Assembly: GCF_001905655.1 (NCBI RefSeq)
Contig: NZ_JMHT01000073.1
Span: 94,029-158,028, forward strand
From: Mycobacterium sp. ST-F2
GTDB taxonomy: Bacteria > Actinomycetota > Actinomycetes > Mycobacteriales > Mycobacteriaceae
Length of the DNA stretch: 64,000 bases
Direction: 5' to 3'
Position 1 is the first letter of the stretch; each line of letters begins with the position of its first letter. Below are positions 8,310 through 15,907 of this stretch, one piece after another. Made by a program: the position numbers and the translations under genes. The notes under the pieces were generated by a model, which saw only the letters and a list, made by a program, of their open reading frames with translations, was not told the origin of the DNA and did not search any database.

Positions 8310-10148
8310 GTGACTCATCAGATGTGGATCGTCGTCGGCATCCTGGCCGGTGCCATCGGCCTGTTCGTGTGGGGGCGTCCGCGCGCCGACATCGTCGGGG
8401 TGCTGGTCGTCGTCGCGTTGATGAGCACCGGAGTGCTGACCCCCACCGAAGCGCTGGCGGGCTTCGGCTCGCCGGTGGTGATTCTGTTGGCCGGCATCTT
8501 CATCGTCAGCGCGGGTCTGGTCAACACCGGAATAACGCAGCGGCTCGGTGAATTCGTCGTCAAGGTCGGTGGCCGTAGCGAAGCGCGGCTCGTTGCGTTG
8601 GTCATGGTGCTGTCCGCCGGCATCGGCTCCGTCATGAACTCGTCGGCGATCGTCTCGATGCTCATTCCGGTGGTGCTCACCGTCACGGCCGCAACGGGTT
8701 TGAACCGTAAGCGCATGCTGATGCCGTTGTGCGTAGCGGTGATGATCAGCGGCATGATGACGTCCATCGCGTCGTCGCCGAACATCATCATCGAGGGCAT
8801 CCTCGGCGAACGCGGCATCACACCGACGCTCGGCTTCTTCGGCTTCACCCCGTTCGGCGTCGTCACGCTCGCGGTGAGCGTCGTGTTCATGCTCGTGATC
8901 GGACGTAACCTGTTGAGCCGCAACCGGACCGGTGCGGCCGATGCGCAGGAACCCTCAACCTTCGATGTCATCGCGTCCTACGGTTTGCGGCCCCGCTGGC
9001 ACCTGCTGCACGTGTCCGCCGATTCGCCACTGGTCGGGCAATCGGTTGCCGCGCAACGCCAACCGCTGCGCGACCGCTACGGCCTCGAGCTTCTCGGCTT
9101 CGAGAAGCACACGCGCGGTCCGGCCCAGTACCTGTCGGCGCGGCCGGAAACCGTATTCGAGGCAGGCGATCTGGTCTTTACCCTGGTCGATGAACAGCAG
9201 ACCGCTGCGGTGGCGGCCGACCTGCGCTGTCAGGTGACGGGTCCGCGCGCCGACGACGAGCGCCGCGAAGTGCTGCAGAACGTCGGGGTGGCCGAGGTGA
9301 TGCTCGCGCCCGAGTCGAAGTCGATCGGTATGACGCTCGGTGACCTCGATCTGGCCGCCGCTCACAACGTGACCGTCCTGGCGGTCCGGCACCGCGGTCA
9401 GAACATCACCGAGAACCTGCCGAGCCGCACCCTCGACTTCGGCGACGCGATGTTGGTGGGTGGCAACTGGGACGACATCGAGCGGCTCAGCGATTCGCGC
9501 CGGAACTTCATCCTGCTGAACCTGCCTGCCGAATACGAACAGCGGTTGGTGGCGCCGGGCCGAGCCCGTGCCGCGGTGCTCATCCTGGTCGCCATGGTGG
9601 CGTGCATGGCGTTCGGCTGGCTGCCCAGCGCCGACGCGGCGCTGCTCGCGGCGCTCGCCATGGTCGGTGCGGGCTGCGTGCGTGTCGACAGCATCTACCG
9701 GCTGATCAGCTGGAACACCCTGGTGCTGATCGCCGGGATGCTGCCGTTGGCCACGGCGCTGGCCAAGACCGGAACGACGACGCTGATCGCTCGTCACCTG
9801 GTCGACACTCTCGGCGCCCTCGGTCCGACCGGCATGCTCGCGGTGGTGTTCCTGGTGACCGCGCTGGTCGCCCTGTTCATCTCGAACTCCGCGACCGCCG
9901 TGCTCATCGCGCCCGTGGCCATCGAAGCGGCCCAGGCATTGCACGTCTCGCCGCAGGGGTTCGCGATGACGGTCGCGATCGCCTGCTCCGCCGCGTTCGT
10001 CACACCCGTGTCGTCGCCGACCAACATGCTCGTGATGGAGCCCGGCGGCTACCGCTTCTCCGACTACGCGAAAGTCGGCGTGCCGCTCCTGGCGCTGACC
10101 ATGGTGATCACGGTGGTCATGGCTCGGCTCATCTACCTACCGGGCTAG
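8310..10148 (+). CDS. SLC13-type anion permease with central RCK-C (TrkA-C) domains
   Basis: 612 residues in the SLC13/DASS arrangement: about five or six N-terminal helices with a re-entrant SSPNIIIEG segment, a soluble middle (about 215-410) with two TrkA-C-like domains (SPLVGQSV, DAMLVGG), and C-terminal helices with SNSATAVLIAP. Such proteins move sulfate, phosphate or dicarboxylates, usually with sodium; the substrate cannot be read here. I chose GTG 8310 (AGG at 8300-8302 upstream); ATG 8322 is possible. This is the last chromosomal gene before the integrated element. Confidence 0.85.
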   Translation: MTHQMWIVVGILAGAIGLFVWGRPRADIVGVLVVVALMSTGVLTPTEALAGFGSPVVILLAGIFIVSAGLVNTGITQRLGEFVVKVGGRSEARLVALVMVLSAGIGSVMNSSAIVSMLIPVVLTVTAATGLNRKRMLMPLCVAVMISGMMTSIASSPNIIIEGILGERGITPTLGFFGFTPFGVVTLAVSVVFMLVIGRNLLSRNRTGAADAQEPSTFDVIASYGLRPRWHLLHVSADSPLVGQSVAAQRQPLRDRYGLELLGFEKHTRGPAQYLSARPETVFEAGDLVFTLVDEQQTAAVAADLRCQVTGPRADDERREVLQNVGVAEVMLAPESKSIGMTLGDLDLAAAHNVTVLAVRHRGQNITENLPSRTLDFGDAMLVGGNWDDIERLSDSRRNFILLNLPAEYEQRLVAPGRARAAVLILVAMVACMAFGWLPSADAALLAALAMVGAGCVRVDSIYRLISWNTLVLIAGMLPLATALAKTGTTTLIARHLVDTLGALGPTGMLAVVFLVTALVALFISNSATAVLIAPVAIEAAQALHVSPQGFAMTVAIACSAAFVTPVSSPTNMLVMEPGGYRFSDYAKVGVPLLALTMVITVVMARLIYLPG

Positions 10149-10233
10149 CGTCCTACGTCGAGCGTGGCGGCTGACGAGGCGACACGCGAGGGGGAATCAC
10201 GGCAGCCGTCACGTTCGACGCAGCGACACGGAA

Positions 10234-10283
10234 AAAGTGCCCCCGGCAGGATTCGAACCTGCGACACCGGCTTTAGGAGAGCC
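10234..10283. repeat. Left attachment-site repeat (att core, tRNA-Arg 3' fragment)
   Basis: Fifty bases identical to 28117-28166. It contains the 3' end, T arm, variable loop and anticodon arm of the tRNA but lacks the D arm and 5' acceptor strand, so it is a tRNA relic. The match to the right copy is lost at 10233 on the outside and 10284 on the inside. Confidence 0.93.
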
Positions 10284-10297
10284 TGCAAGCTCTCCTA
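10274..10297. repeat. Inverted repeat at the inner edge of the left att site (probable integrase core sites)
   Basis: TAGGAGAGC (10274-10282) and GCTCTCCTA (10289-10297) are exact reverse complements separated by 6 bases. The left arm lies in the direct repeat, over the tRNA anticodon stem; the right arm is element-specific. At the right end the second arm is only partly matched (GCTCTATCC). Tyrosine integrases typically bind such paired core sites around a 6-8 bp overlap. Confidence 0.6.
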
Positions 10298-10376
10298 GCT
10301 ACCGATTCGAAAGCGGTGTTCAACTGGCGATATAACGCCATTTGATGCTAGTCAAAACCACGGCGTGTCGCGAATC

Positions 10377-10396
10377 CACCGACCAGGCACCGACCA
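10377..10396. repeat. Tandem 10-mer repeat near left att site (possible integrase arm site)
   Basis: CACCGACCAG followed by GCACCGACCA, i.e. CACCGACCA twice. The same double motif with one base changed occurs at 28037-28056 near the other end of the element. In the circular form both would lie on either side of attP, as expected for integrase arm-binding or Xis sites. Confidence 0.5.
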
Positions 10397-10433
10397 CAGA
10401 TCAGCGTGGAATTCCGGGCTCAGAAACGAGCGA

Positions 10434-10459
10434 AGCCCCTCGGCTGCAACCAAGGGGCT
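10434..10459 (+). promoter_or_regulatory. Leader hairpin before the first element genes
   Basis: AGCCCCT (10434-10440) pairs with AGGGGCT (10453-10459) across a 12-base loop, ending 5 bases before the GGAGG ribosome binding site of the 29-residue gene. It may influence translation or transcription of the operon that follows. There is no T run. Confidence 0.35.
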
Positions 10460-10473
10460 CCACGGAGGCAACT

Positions 10474-10563
10474 ATGAAAACCACCGTTTGCGCGCGCAGT
10501 CGAATCGTACCGCGGGCGCTGAACTACGTCATCGATCCTTCGATCTACGGCGGCGGGAAATGA
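10474..10563 (+). CDS. Very short peptide, 29 aa, start of the replication operon
   Basis: ATG 10474 is preceded by a strong ribosome binding site, GGAGG at 10464-10468. The peptide is basic at its N-terminus (KTTVCARSRIVPRALNY) and ends PSIYGGGK. Its stop overlaps the next start (ATGA). The good ribosome binding site and the unbroken chain of overlapping starts that follows argue that it is translated, as a leader peptide or small protein. No family is recognised. Confidence 0.5.
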   Translation: MKTTVCARSRIVPRALNYVIDPSIYGGGK

Positions 10564-11039
10564 CGCCCGCGGATCAGTTCCCCGGACGCCCGAGCGAGGC
10601 TGTGGGTGAAGATCCGCCGAGCCATCTACTGGCAGGGCCTACGGATGAAGATCGTGCACAACTTAGGGCCAATTTAGTGACTCGGGCCGCGGAGGTCCGC
10701 GAAAACGGCTGGGACTCGTATCGCGGGATCTGGTCCACCGGGGAAGTCGTCGGTGTGGCCGTGGTCCTGGCGGATCACGCCGAACTCGCCGCGCTTGGCG
10801 AGACAGAACAGTCAGCGTTGGAGCGGTGGGCATTCGACCTCTGGGGCCTTCAGCGTGGGCCGGCGGATGTCGCGAACGGCTGCCAAGGCACGCGTGAGTG
10901 GTTCCAGAATACTGCCCAGGAACTGGCTAACGACGGCGCCCTGCGTGATCTATTACGGCGCGCTACCGATTCGCCGACTGTCAGACGGACACGACATCGC
11001 CGTACATCGGACTCGGACGGCAAGGGCGGCGCCGAATGA
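10560..11039 (+). CDS. Hypothetical element protein, 159 aa
   Basis: Starts MTPADQFPGRPSEAVGEDPP at the ATG that overlaps the preceding stop. The middle is helical (TRAAEVRENGWDSYRG, then LADHAELAALGE), and the C-terminus is strongly basic (RTRHRRTSD). No signal peptide or membrane segment is seen. Its place directly before the replication gene suggests a role in control or accessory replication, but no family is recognised. The next gene starts within its stop codon. Confidence 0.65.
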   Translation: MTPADQFPGRPSEAVGEDPPSHLLAGPTDEDRAQLRANLVTRAAEVRENGWDSYRGIWSTGEVVGVAVVLADHAELAALGETEQSALERWAFDLWGLQRGPADVANGCQGTREWFQNTAQELANDGALRDLLRRATDSPTVRRTRHRRTSDSDGKGGAE

Positions 11040-11290
11040 CTATCGCGGGGTTCTCGGTAGGCGTACGGAAGTCTGAAGTCACCGTAGTGGCACCCAGATT
11101 CGCCGCAGCCGTTCGTTACGGACTGTCAGCAGAGGAAGCCAACGACCTGGCCGAGGCGCTTCAGAATGCGGCCGGCAGGGCTTCGCAATACGCAGAACGA
11201 CGCGGCGGGCACCGGCGATCTGCGGTCAACGGGGACGGCCGACTGGCTCAGACCTCGTTCGACGACATCCAGAAGGGTTGGCTCGGATGA
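11036..11290 (+). CDS. Hypothetical element protein, 84 aa
   Basis: A small protein starting MTIAGFSVGVRKSEVTVVAP with an Ala-rich helix (LSAEEANDLAEALQNAAGRA) and a basic tail. It overlaps its neighbours on both sides by 4 bases (ATGA), so it sits in one translationally coupled unit with the 159-residue protein and the replication initiator. No motif or family is recognised. Confidence 0.65.
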   Translation: MTIAGFSVGVRKSEVTVVAPRFAAAVRYGLSAEEANDLAEALQNAAGRASQYAERRGGHRRSAVNGDGRLAQTSFDDIQKGWLG

Positions 11291-12873
11291 ATCTGTCATT
11301 GCGCGACCCCGGTAGCCACGGCGACGCGGCGGCCCGGAGCGCTTGCGCGGAGGGCCAGAGCGTCGGCGGCGCGAGCGCAGCGAGCGCCCTTGGTAGTAAT
11401 AGGAATGAGTGCCCCCCAGGTAGTTTGGCGGGATCAGACGCACAGGAGCGGAGACGAGTCCGGTTCGGCGCCCGTGCGATGCTTTGGCAGGCTTCAACGC
11501 TGAAGAGCGTGCGAATGTGCGGCCGAGTCATCCGGCAGGACGACTCGAAGGGGTCGGGTACTTCGGGAGCGGGCGTGACCGTGAAACGTTCGTACGACGG
11601 CACCTCGGCTGGCTACGGCAACCTGCTCACGTGCGGGTCGGTATGGGCCTGTCCGCGCTGCGCTGCGGTGATTGCATCGAAACGTTCAAAGGAACTCGGC
11701 AATGCGATCCGAGCGGCGCACGCGGCTGGCGCTACGTGCTACCTGCTGACTCTGACCATGCGCCATCACAGCCGTGATGCTCTGTCAGAACTATGGTCTG
11801 GTCTATCTGCTGCGTGGCGAAAGACGTTTGGTGTGACGGCCTGGACTGGTGACAAAGGATATGTCCGCAAGGACGGGACTCTGCGACCGCCGAGACTGGG
11901 AGACGCTGAGCGCTTCGGCGTGGCGGGCCTATGCCGCGCTGTAGAGGTCACACATGGCGACAACGGGTGGCACTTGCACGCGCATGTGCTTGTTGTGACG
12001 ACGAACGGTCTCGGTATCGGTCTACGGGATGATTACAACGAGGTGCTGCGGAAAGCGCTGGGCCACGATGGCGCGACTCCTGATGTCCTCGTTGACCGGG
12101 AATGGCTTGGCAGTGCAGCGTTTTCGTGGACAGTGTGGCGGCGGTGGGCCAAAGGACTAGAGAAGGCCGGTCTCGAAGCGCCGACGTCGATTGGTGTCGA
12201 CTTGCGGCTAATCAACGATGGGGGCGAGGAGGTAGTGGGGCGCTACCTATCCAAGGCCACGTACGATGCTGCGAAGAAGGCGGGGACGGAGATCGCTGCC
12301 GGCTCGATCACCAAACAAGGCAAAGGGAACGAAAAGAACGAGTCGCGCAATCGAACGCCCTTTGAAATTCTCCGTTCGCTAGCCGCGGGGGAGCAGCGCC
12401 GTTGGAAGCTGATTGTGGACGCTCGTGTAGTCGCTGTCGTAGCGGATCGCGAGGGCGTGCACCTTGCCGAACGCCTCACCGGCGAAGTGAAAACAATTCG
12501 ACCGCCCGGGGATTGGCGACTATGGGCTGAATACGAGTCTGCGTCGTCTGGCCGTGCGCAACTCGTTTGGTCGCGTACTCGAAGGGACGACGAGAGTCAT
12601 CGGCAGAGGCTATGGAACGTGGTCCTCGCATCGAGAGGGGATTCGGCCGAGAGGTCAAACGAGGAGCTGGCCGACGAACGGCAAGAGGGCGAAGTAATTG
12701 TGACGATCAGCCGAAATGGCTGGAAGTCGATGCTGCGCAGTCCGGCATGGCTCGCGGAATTGCTTGATCTCGTTGAGGCGAATACCTCTGCCGCCTATGG
12801 GTGGCTCCGAGACCGCGAGATAGAGTTAATTGAACCCGCCCACTCATCGGACGCGCGAGCGCGGGCTGCATAG
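11287..12873 (+). CDS. Rolling-circle replication initiator (HUH Rep protein)
   Basis: 528 residues. The core starts around VRFGARAMLWQ and continues with a zinc-like pattern in LTCGSVWACPRCAAVIASKR, LLTLTMRH (motif 1), the metal-binding HUH motif in NGWHLHAHVLV (motif 2) and GRYLSKATYDAAKK, where the catalytic tyrosine is expected (motif 3). This is the layout of actinobacterial Rep proteins, which nick one strand at the origin to start replication of the excised circle. ATG 11287 overlaps the preceding stop. The first 60 residues are low in complexity, so a later start (TTG 11424) is possible. Confidence 0.88.
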   Translation: MNLSLRDPGSHGDAAARSACAEGQSVGGASAASALGSNRNECPPGSLAGSDAQERRRVRFGARAMLWQASTLKSVRMCGRVIRQDDSKGSGTSGAGVTVKRSYDGTSAGYGNLLTCGSVWACPRCAAVIASKRSKELGNAIRAAHAAGATCYLLTLTMRHHSRDALSELWSGLSAAWRKTFGVTAWTGDKGYVRKDGTLRPPRLGDAERFGVAGLCRAVEVTHGDNGWHLHAHVLVVTTNGLGIGLRDDYNEVLRKALGHDGATPDVLVDREWLGSAAFSWTVWRRWAKGLEKAGLEAPTSIGVDLRLINDGGEEVVGRYLSKATYDAAKKAGTEIAAGSITKQGKGNEKNESRNRTPFEILRSLAAGEQRRWKLIVDARVVAVVADREGVHLAERLTGEVKTIRPPGDWRLWAEYESASSGRAQLVWSRTRRDDESHRQRLWNVVLASRGDSAERSNEELADERQEGEVIVTISRNGWKSMLRSPAWLAELLDLVEANTSAAYGWLRDREIELIEPAHSSDARARAA

Positions 12874-12926
12874 CAGATGGTCGATGCCAGGTTCTGGAGC
12901 CTCCGCGGCTCGGTGACGCAGCTCGC

Positions 12927-13535
12927 CTAAATGGAGAGCGCCATTTGATGTGGAAGGTGAGCTGGCTCAAGGAGTTCGACGAGGTATGGATACGTCAACG
13001 TGGCGGAAAACGCGACGCGATGGGGTCGTTCCGTTGGGTTGCTGACTGATACACGCCGGACTACAGCCGTGACTTGCGAGGACCCAAGCTCGGTGCCATT
13101 GCGAAAGTTCCGGAGCTCGGATCGGTACAACAAAGGGCCGTCTGCGGAATCGTCGCGCAGCTCTTTGTTGCTTGAACAAACTAGAGCAAAATGCCGACGT
13201 TGTCGGCCGGGGGCGTAGCGGCTGGACACGACTGAATGTTCGGGCATCTCGAAGTCGGAGCCGTCCATCCCCTTGGCGGCCGACCACGTCGCGACAAACT
13301 GCGGGGACACGTCAATATTTGCTGGTGCTGAGAGCATTGGGGTGAACAGGATCATCGGAGACTTGGTAACGGATAGTAAGGCGGTCAGCGATGGCCAGAT
13401 GCTGGTACCAATACCCCATAGGAAGACACCTCCATTCTTGTATCTCTCGCGCTCCTTCCGGGCGAGAATACTGCCTGCCTCCTCGCCGGCTTCAGTACCA
13501 AACTTGCTCCAACAGAAAGAATCTGGCAGCAGCAC
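12927..13535 (-). CDS. Unknown protein, 202 aa, cargo block one (copy A of a shared domain)
   Basis: I place the start at GTG 13535, after GGGGGAGA, so the protein begins MLLPDSFCWSKFGTEAGEEA. A charged helix holds RKERER (about 26-31) and a strand holds GGVFLWGIGTS (35-45). Later come MDGSDFEMPEHSVVSSRYA, a HFALVCSS strand and LGSSQVTAVVRR. I know no named family with certainty, but it shares spacing and residues with the protein at 15337-15897 (GT-A-E, I--RK--E, G---WG-G, P, then DG and SR). It lies opposite to, and diverges from, the peptidase gene at 13680. Confidence 0.65.
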   Translation of the reverse strand: MLLPDSFCWSKFGTEAGEEAGSILARKERERYKNGGVFLWGIGTSIWPSLTALLSVTKSPMILFTPMLSAPANIDVSPQFVATWSAAKGMDGSDFEMPEHSVVSSRYAPGRQRRHFALVCSSNKELRDDSADGPLLYRSELRNFRNGTELGSSQVTAVVRRVSVSNPTERPHRVAFSATLTYPYLVELLEPAHLPHQMALSI

Positions 13536-13679
13536 TCTCTCCCCCTTGTGGCTTAAAGGAAGCTCTAGCGGCGAGCATACGACGCACCGCCGACAAGCGG
13601 TGCGTGATTGTACGGGCATGTTGGCATAGAGTCGAACAGACGGTGTTCGCGGTCCCGTGGGAGGGCGGTATTCAGTAGA

Positions 13680-14681
13680 TTGGCCGGTGTCGAGCAGTCG
13701 CTGCGTCGTGACCTGGAGAATGCCGGTCTCACGCGCGCGGCCATAGATGCAATCTGGCCGGAGTGGTGGAGCGCCGAGGCCGAGTCCTCGCTGTCGGCCT
13801 CAACCGAACTTCGATACACAGTCGCTAGGCGACTCGGGCTGTCGCCGCGCGCACTGATGGACGGAGAAACTCAGTTCGTTTGGCGTGACGAAGCGAAGTA
13901 CAAGAACCTTGGGGCTACCACGCCAGCCGAGCAGGGAATACTCACGTCGTTCGGTGTGGCAGTCGGCAAGGCCCTCCTCTCAGTCGCGACTCCGCCGGCT
14001 GCATCGTTGCCGACGAACCCCACAGAGCTGCGAGCCGCGATTCTGAAGTCTGGTCGCCTCGTCGGACTATCGGAATTGCTTCTTTCTTGCTGGTCAGCGG
14101 GAATTGCAGTTGCCCAGCTGAGGGTATTTCCCTTAAGCGCAAAAAGGATGCATGCTATGACGGTCAAAGTCGGAGACCGTTACGCGATTCTGCTAGGCAC
14201 CCGCTCGGCGTACCCACCACAGGCCTCGTTTATCGTGGCACATGAATTGGGTCATATAATGGCCGGTCATCTTCGAGATAACCCTGCACTGCTTGATGTC
14301 GAAGATCCGCTGGACATGGCCGATCGTGACGCCGAGGAAGTCGAGGCCGACGAGTACGCGCTGTCCCTTCTAACGGGATTTGCCGACTTACGTGTGGTAG
14401 CAGATGTAAGCAGATATAGTGCCACCCAGGTGGCTCGGGCTGCAATCAAAGAAGCCGCTTCCGCGCAAATTGATCCCGGAACGCTGGCACTTTGCCTCGC
14501 GCATTCTACTGGTAATTGGAAGCAGTCAGTCGGTGCTCTAAAGATAATCTACAGTGGACAGCCAGTTGGTGATGTGGGCTTGTTCGTTAACCATGTGGCG
14601 CGGACGCAACTAAACCTGTCGGGCATTGACGATCGCAGTCGATACCTAACTCGGATCCTTGATCTCGACGTAGCGGGTTAA
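13680..14681 (+). CDS. ImmA/IrrE-family zinc metallopeptidase with N-terminal helix-turn-helix-like region
   Basis: 333 residues from TTG 13680. The first 85 residues are helical and compatible with an XRE-like DNA-binding part (TELRYTVARRLGLSPRALMD). The peptidase domain has FIVAHELGHIMAGH, i.e. HExxH, followed by the EVEADEYAL segment that supplies the third zinc ligand. ImmA/IrrE enzymes cleave repressors in mobile elements or act as antitoxin-like regulators. The next gene, a PIN-like protein, starts 3 bases after the stop, so they form a two-gene unit. Another TTG (13608) is in frame upstream; neither start has an ideal ribosome binding site. Confidence 0.82.
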   Translation: MAGVEQSLRRDLENAGLTRAAIDAIWPEWWSAEAESSLSASTELRYTVARRLGLSPRALMDGETQFVWRDEAKYKNLGATTPAEQGILTSFGVAVGKALLSVATPPAASLPTNPTELRAAILKSGRLVGLSELLLSCWSAGIAVAQLRVFPLSAKRMHAMTVKVGDRYAILLGTRSAYPPQASFIVAHELGHIMAGHLRDNPALLDVEDPLDMADRDAEEVEADEYALSLLTGFADLRVVADVSRYSATQVARAAIKEAASAQIDPGTLALCLAHSTGNWKQSVGALKIIYSGQPVGDVGLFVNHVARTQLNLSGIDDRSRYLTRILDLDVAG

Positions 14682-14684
14682 CTA

Positions 14685-15347
14685 TTGGCGACCGTAATCG
14701 ATAACGATGTCCTGATGAAGTTCGCTGCCTATGGCCTGATGCCAGAGCTTGGGGCCACTTTGGCGCCTTTGGGCTCCATGCACATTCTCGGTGCTGCTCG
14801 CTTCATTATTAGGCGTGCCTTGAAGCGAGCGGAAGGTGCTGATAGCGAGGCCCTGAAGTTGGCTTTTGCGGATTTTATCGAGGGCGTGAACGAGCTGGAA
14901 CCGACCGAAGATGAAATTGCGCTAGCAACAGAGATAGAGGAGTTCGCAAATCGCAGCTTACTGGAGTTTGACGCCGGTGAGAGCCAACTATGCGCAATTG
15001 CAATCATCCGTGCAATGGACGCTGTCATCACTGGTGACAAGCGTGCGATACAAGCCGCCGAAGCGGTTAGCGAGTCTATAGCTGAGCTGTCAAGTCTATT
15101 CGGCAAGCTTGTTTGTTTGGAACAACTGATGATTGGTGTGATAACGGCCTTCGGTGACGATAACATTCGTCCGCAGGTATGCGCGTCGAAGGCAGTCGAC
15201 ACCGCCCTGTCGATATGTTTTAAGTGCTGGAGCCCTGAGATCGCCGACAAAGAGAGCATACGACTGGCTCTCCAAAGTTACATCGAGAGCTTGAGGTCGG
15301 ATGCCCCGCGACTGCTGTACACGGGGATCGCGTTCCCTAGTTCTTGA
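14685..15347 (+). CDS. PIN-like nuclease domain protein, 220 aa
   Basis: The N-terminus MATVIDNDVLMKFAAYGL fits the first acidic site of a PIN nuclease, EFDAGESQLCAIAII the middle acid cluster, and AVITGDKRAIQAA the last one, in correct order and spacing. PIN proteins are metal-dependent RNases, often the toxin of toxin-antitoxin pairs. TTG 14685 lies 3 bases after the stop of the ImmA/IrrE gene. The C-terminal 100 residues do not belong to the PIN fold and are unassigned. The last 11 bases overlap the 3' end of the opposing gene. It is probably a toxin or effector coupled to the peptidase. Confidence 0.7.
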   Translation: MATVIDNDVLMKFAAYGLMPELGATLAPLGSMHILGAARFIIRRALKRAEGADSEALKLAFADFIEGVNELEPTEDEIALATEIEEFANRSLLEFDAGESQLCAIAIIRAMDAVITGDKRAIQAAEAVSESIAELSSLFGKLVCLEQLMIGVITAFGDDNIRPQVCASKAVDTALSICFKCWSPEIADKESIRLALQSYIESLRSDAPRLLYTGIAFPSS

Positions 15348-15897
15348 GGAAAACCGCGTATGGCTCAATTAGTTCGGCGACGAACCCGATTGTCTTGATT
15401 ACGTGGTCGGAAGGCGAGTCCACGTCGTTCGTGATTTCGAGGCAAGCCTTGTCCACTCTGCCTTGCACGTACTTGTTGCCGCGCTTGCCCTTGCTGTTTC
15501 CAACCGCGACGCGAGTCATCGCCAAGTCAAGTTCATCCTCGGTTTGCTCCAGCGATTTCACACATAGGGCGTAGCGAGATCCAAGGACGTTTATTCCTTT
15601 CGGAATTTCAGTCCATTCGATACCATCCGGAGAAGAGTATTCAGCGCGAACCTGTTCCGCAAAATGCTTGGAATTCATGGGTTCCATTGCAAGTATGATC
15701 CGTCCTCCTGCCGCAGTACGCGATCGAGCGAAGGGTTGGACCATGGTCGCGGGGTGGCAGGTGTTACCCCCATAGCCCCACATCGCCAGGCCGGTGTCCT
15801 CTATCTCCTTTCTTTTGCGCTCGATGATTTCAGTTAAGTCCTCTCGCGCGTGGGTGCCGATTTTCATATATAAAATCGAGTCGCCCGGATTCAGCAT
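15337..15897 (-). CDS. Unknown protein, 186 aa, cargo block one (copy B of the shared domain)
   Basis: Starts MLNPGDSILYMKIGTHARED at ATG 15897, with AGGAGA 6 bases upstream. Visible features are RKRKEIE (27-33), GLAMWGYGGNTCHP (36-49), DGIEWTEIP, VLGSRYALCVKSLE and a final helix. No signal peptide or membrane segment is present. The pattern matches the protein at 12927-13535 at many positions. It is the second gene of a two-gene unit, 10 bases after the stop of the SAM-fold enzyme gene. No named family is assigned. Confidence 0.7.
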   Translation of the reverse strand: MLNPGDSILYMKIGTHAREDLTEIIERKRKEIEDTGLAMWGYGGNTCHPATMVQPFARSRTAAGGRIILAMEPMNSKHFAEQVRAEYSSPDGIEWTEIPKGINVLGSRYALCVKSLEQTEDELDLAMTRVAVGNSKGKRGNKYVQGRVDKACLEITNDVDSPSDHVIKTIGFVAELIEPYAVFLKN

Positions 15898-15907
15898 ATT
15901 ATTTCTC

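Noticed and set aside
10238..10320. Second tRNA-Arg gene at the left end of the element
   Set aside because: Only the 3' part (about 46 bases) is present. The sequence beyond 10283 cannot form the D arm or the 5' acceptor strand, so it is an att relic.
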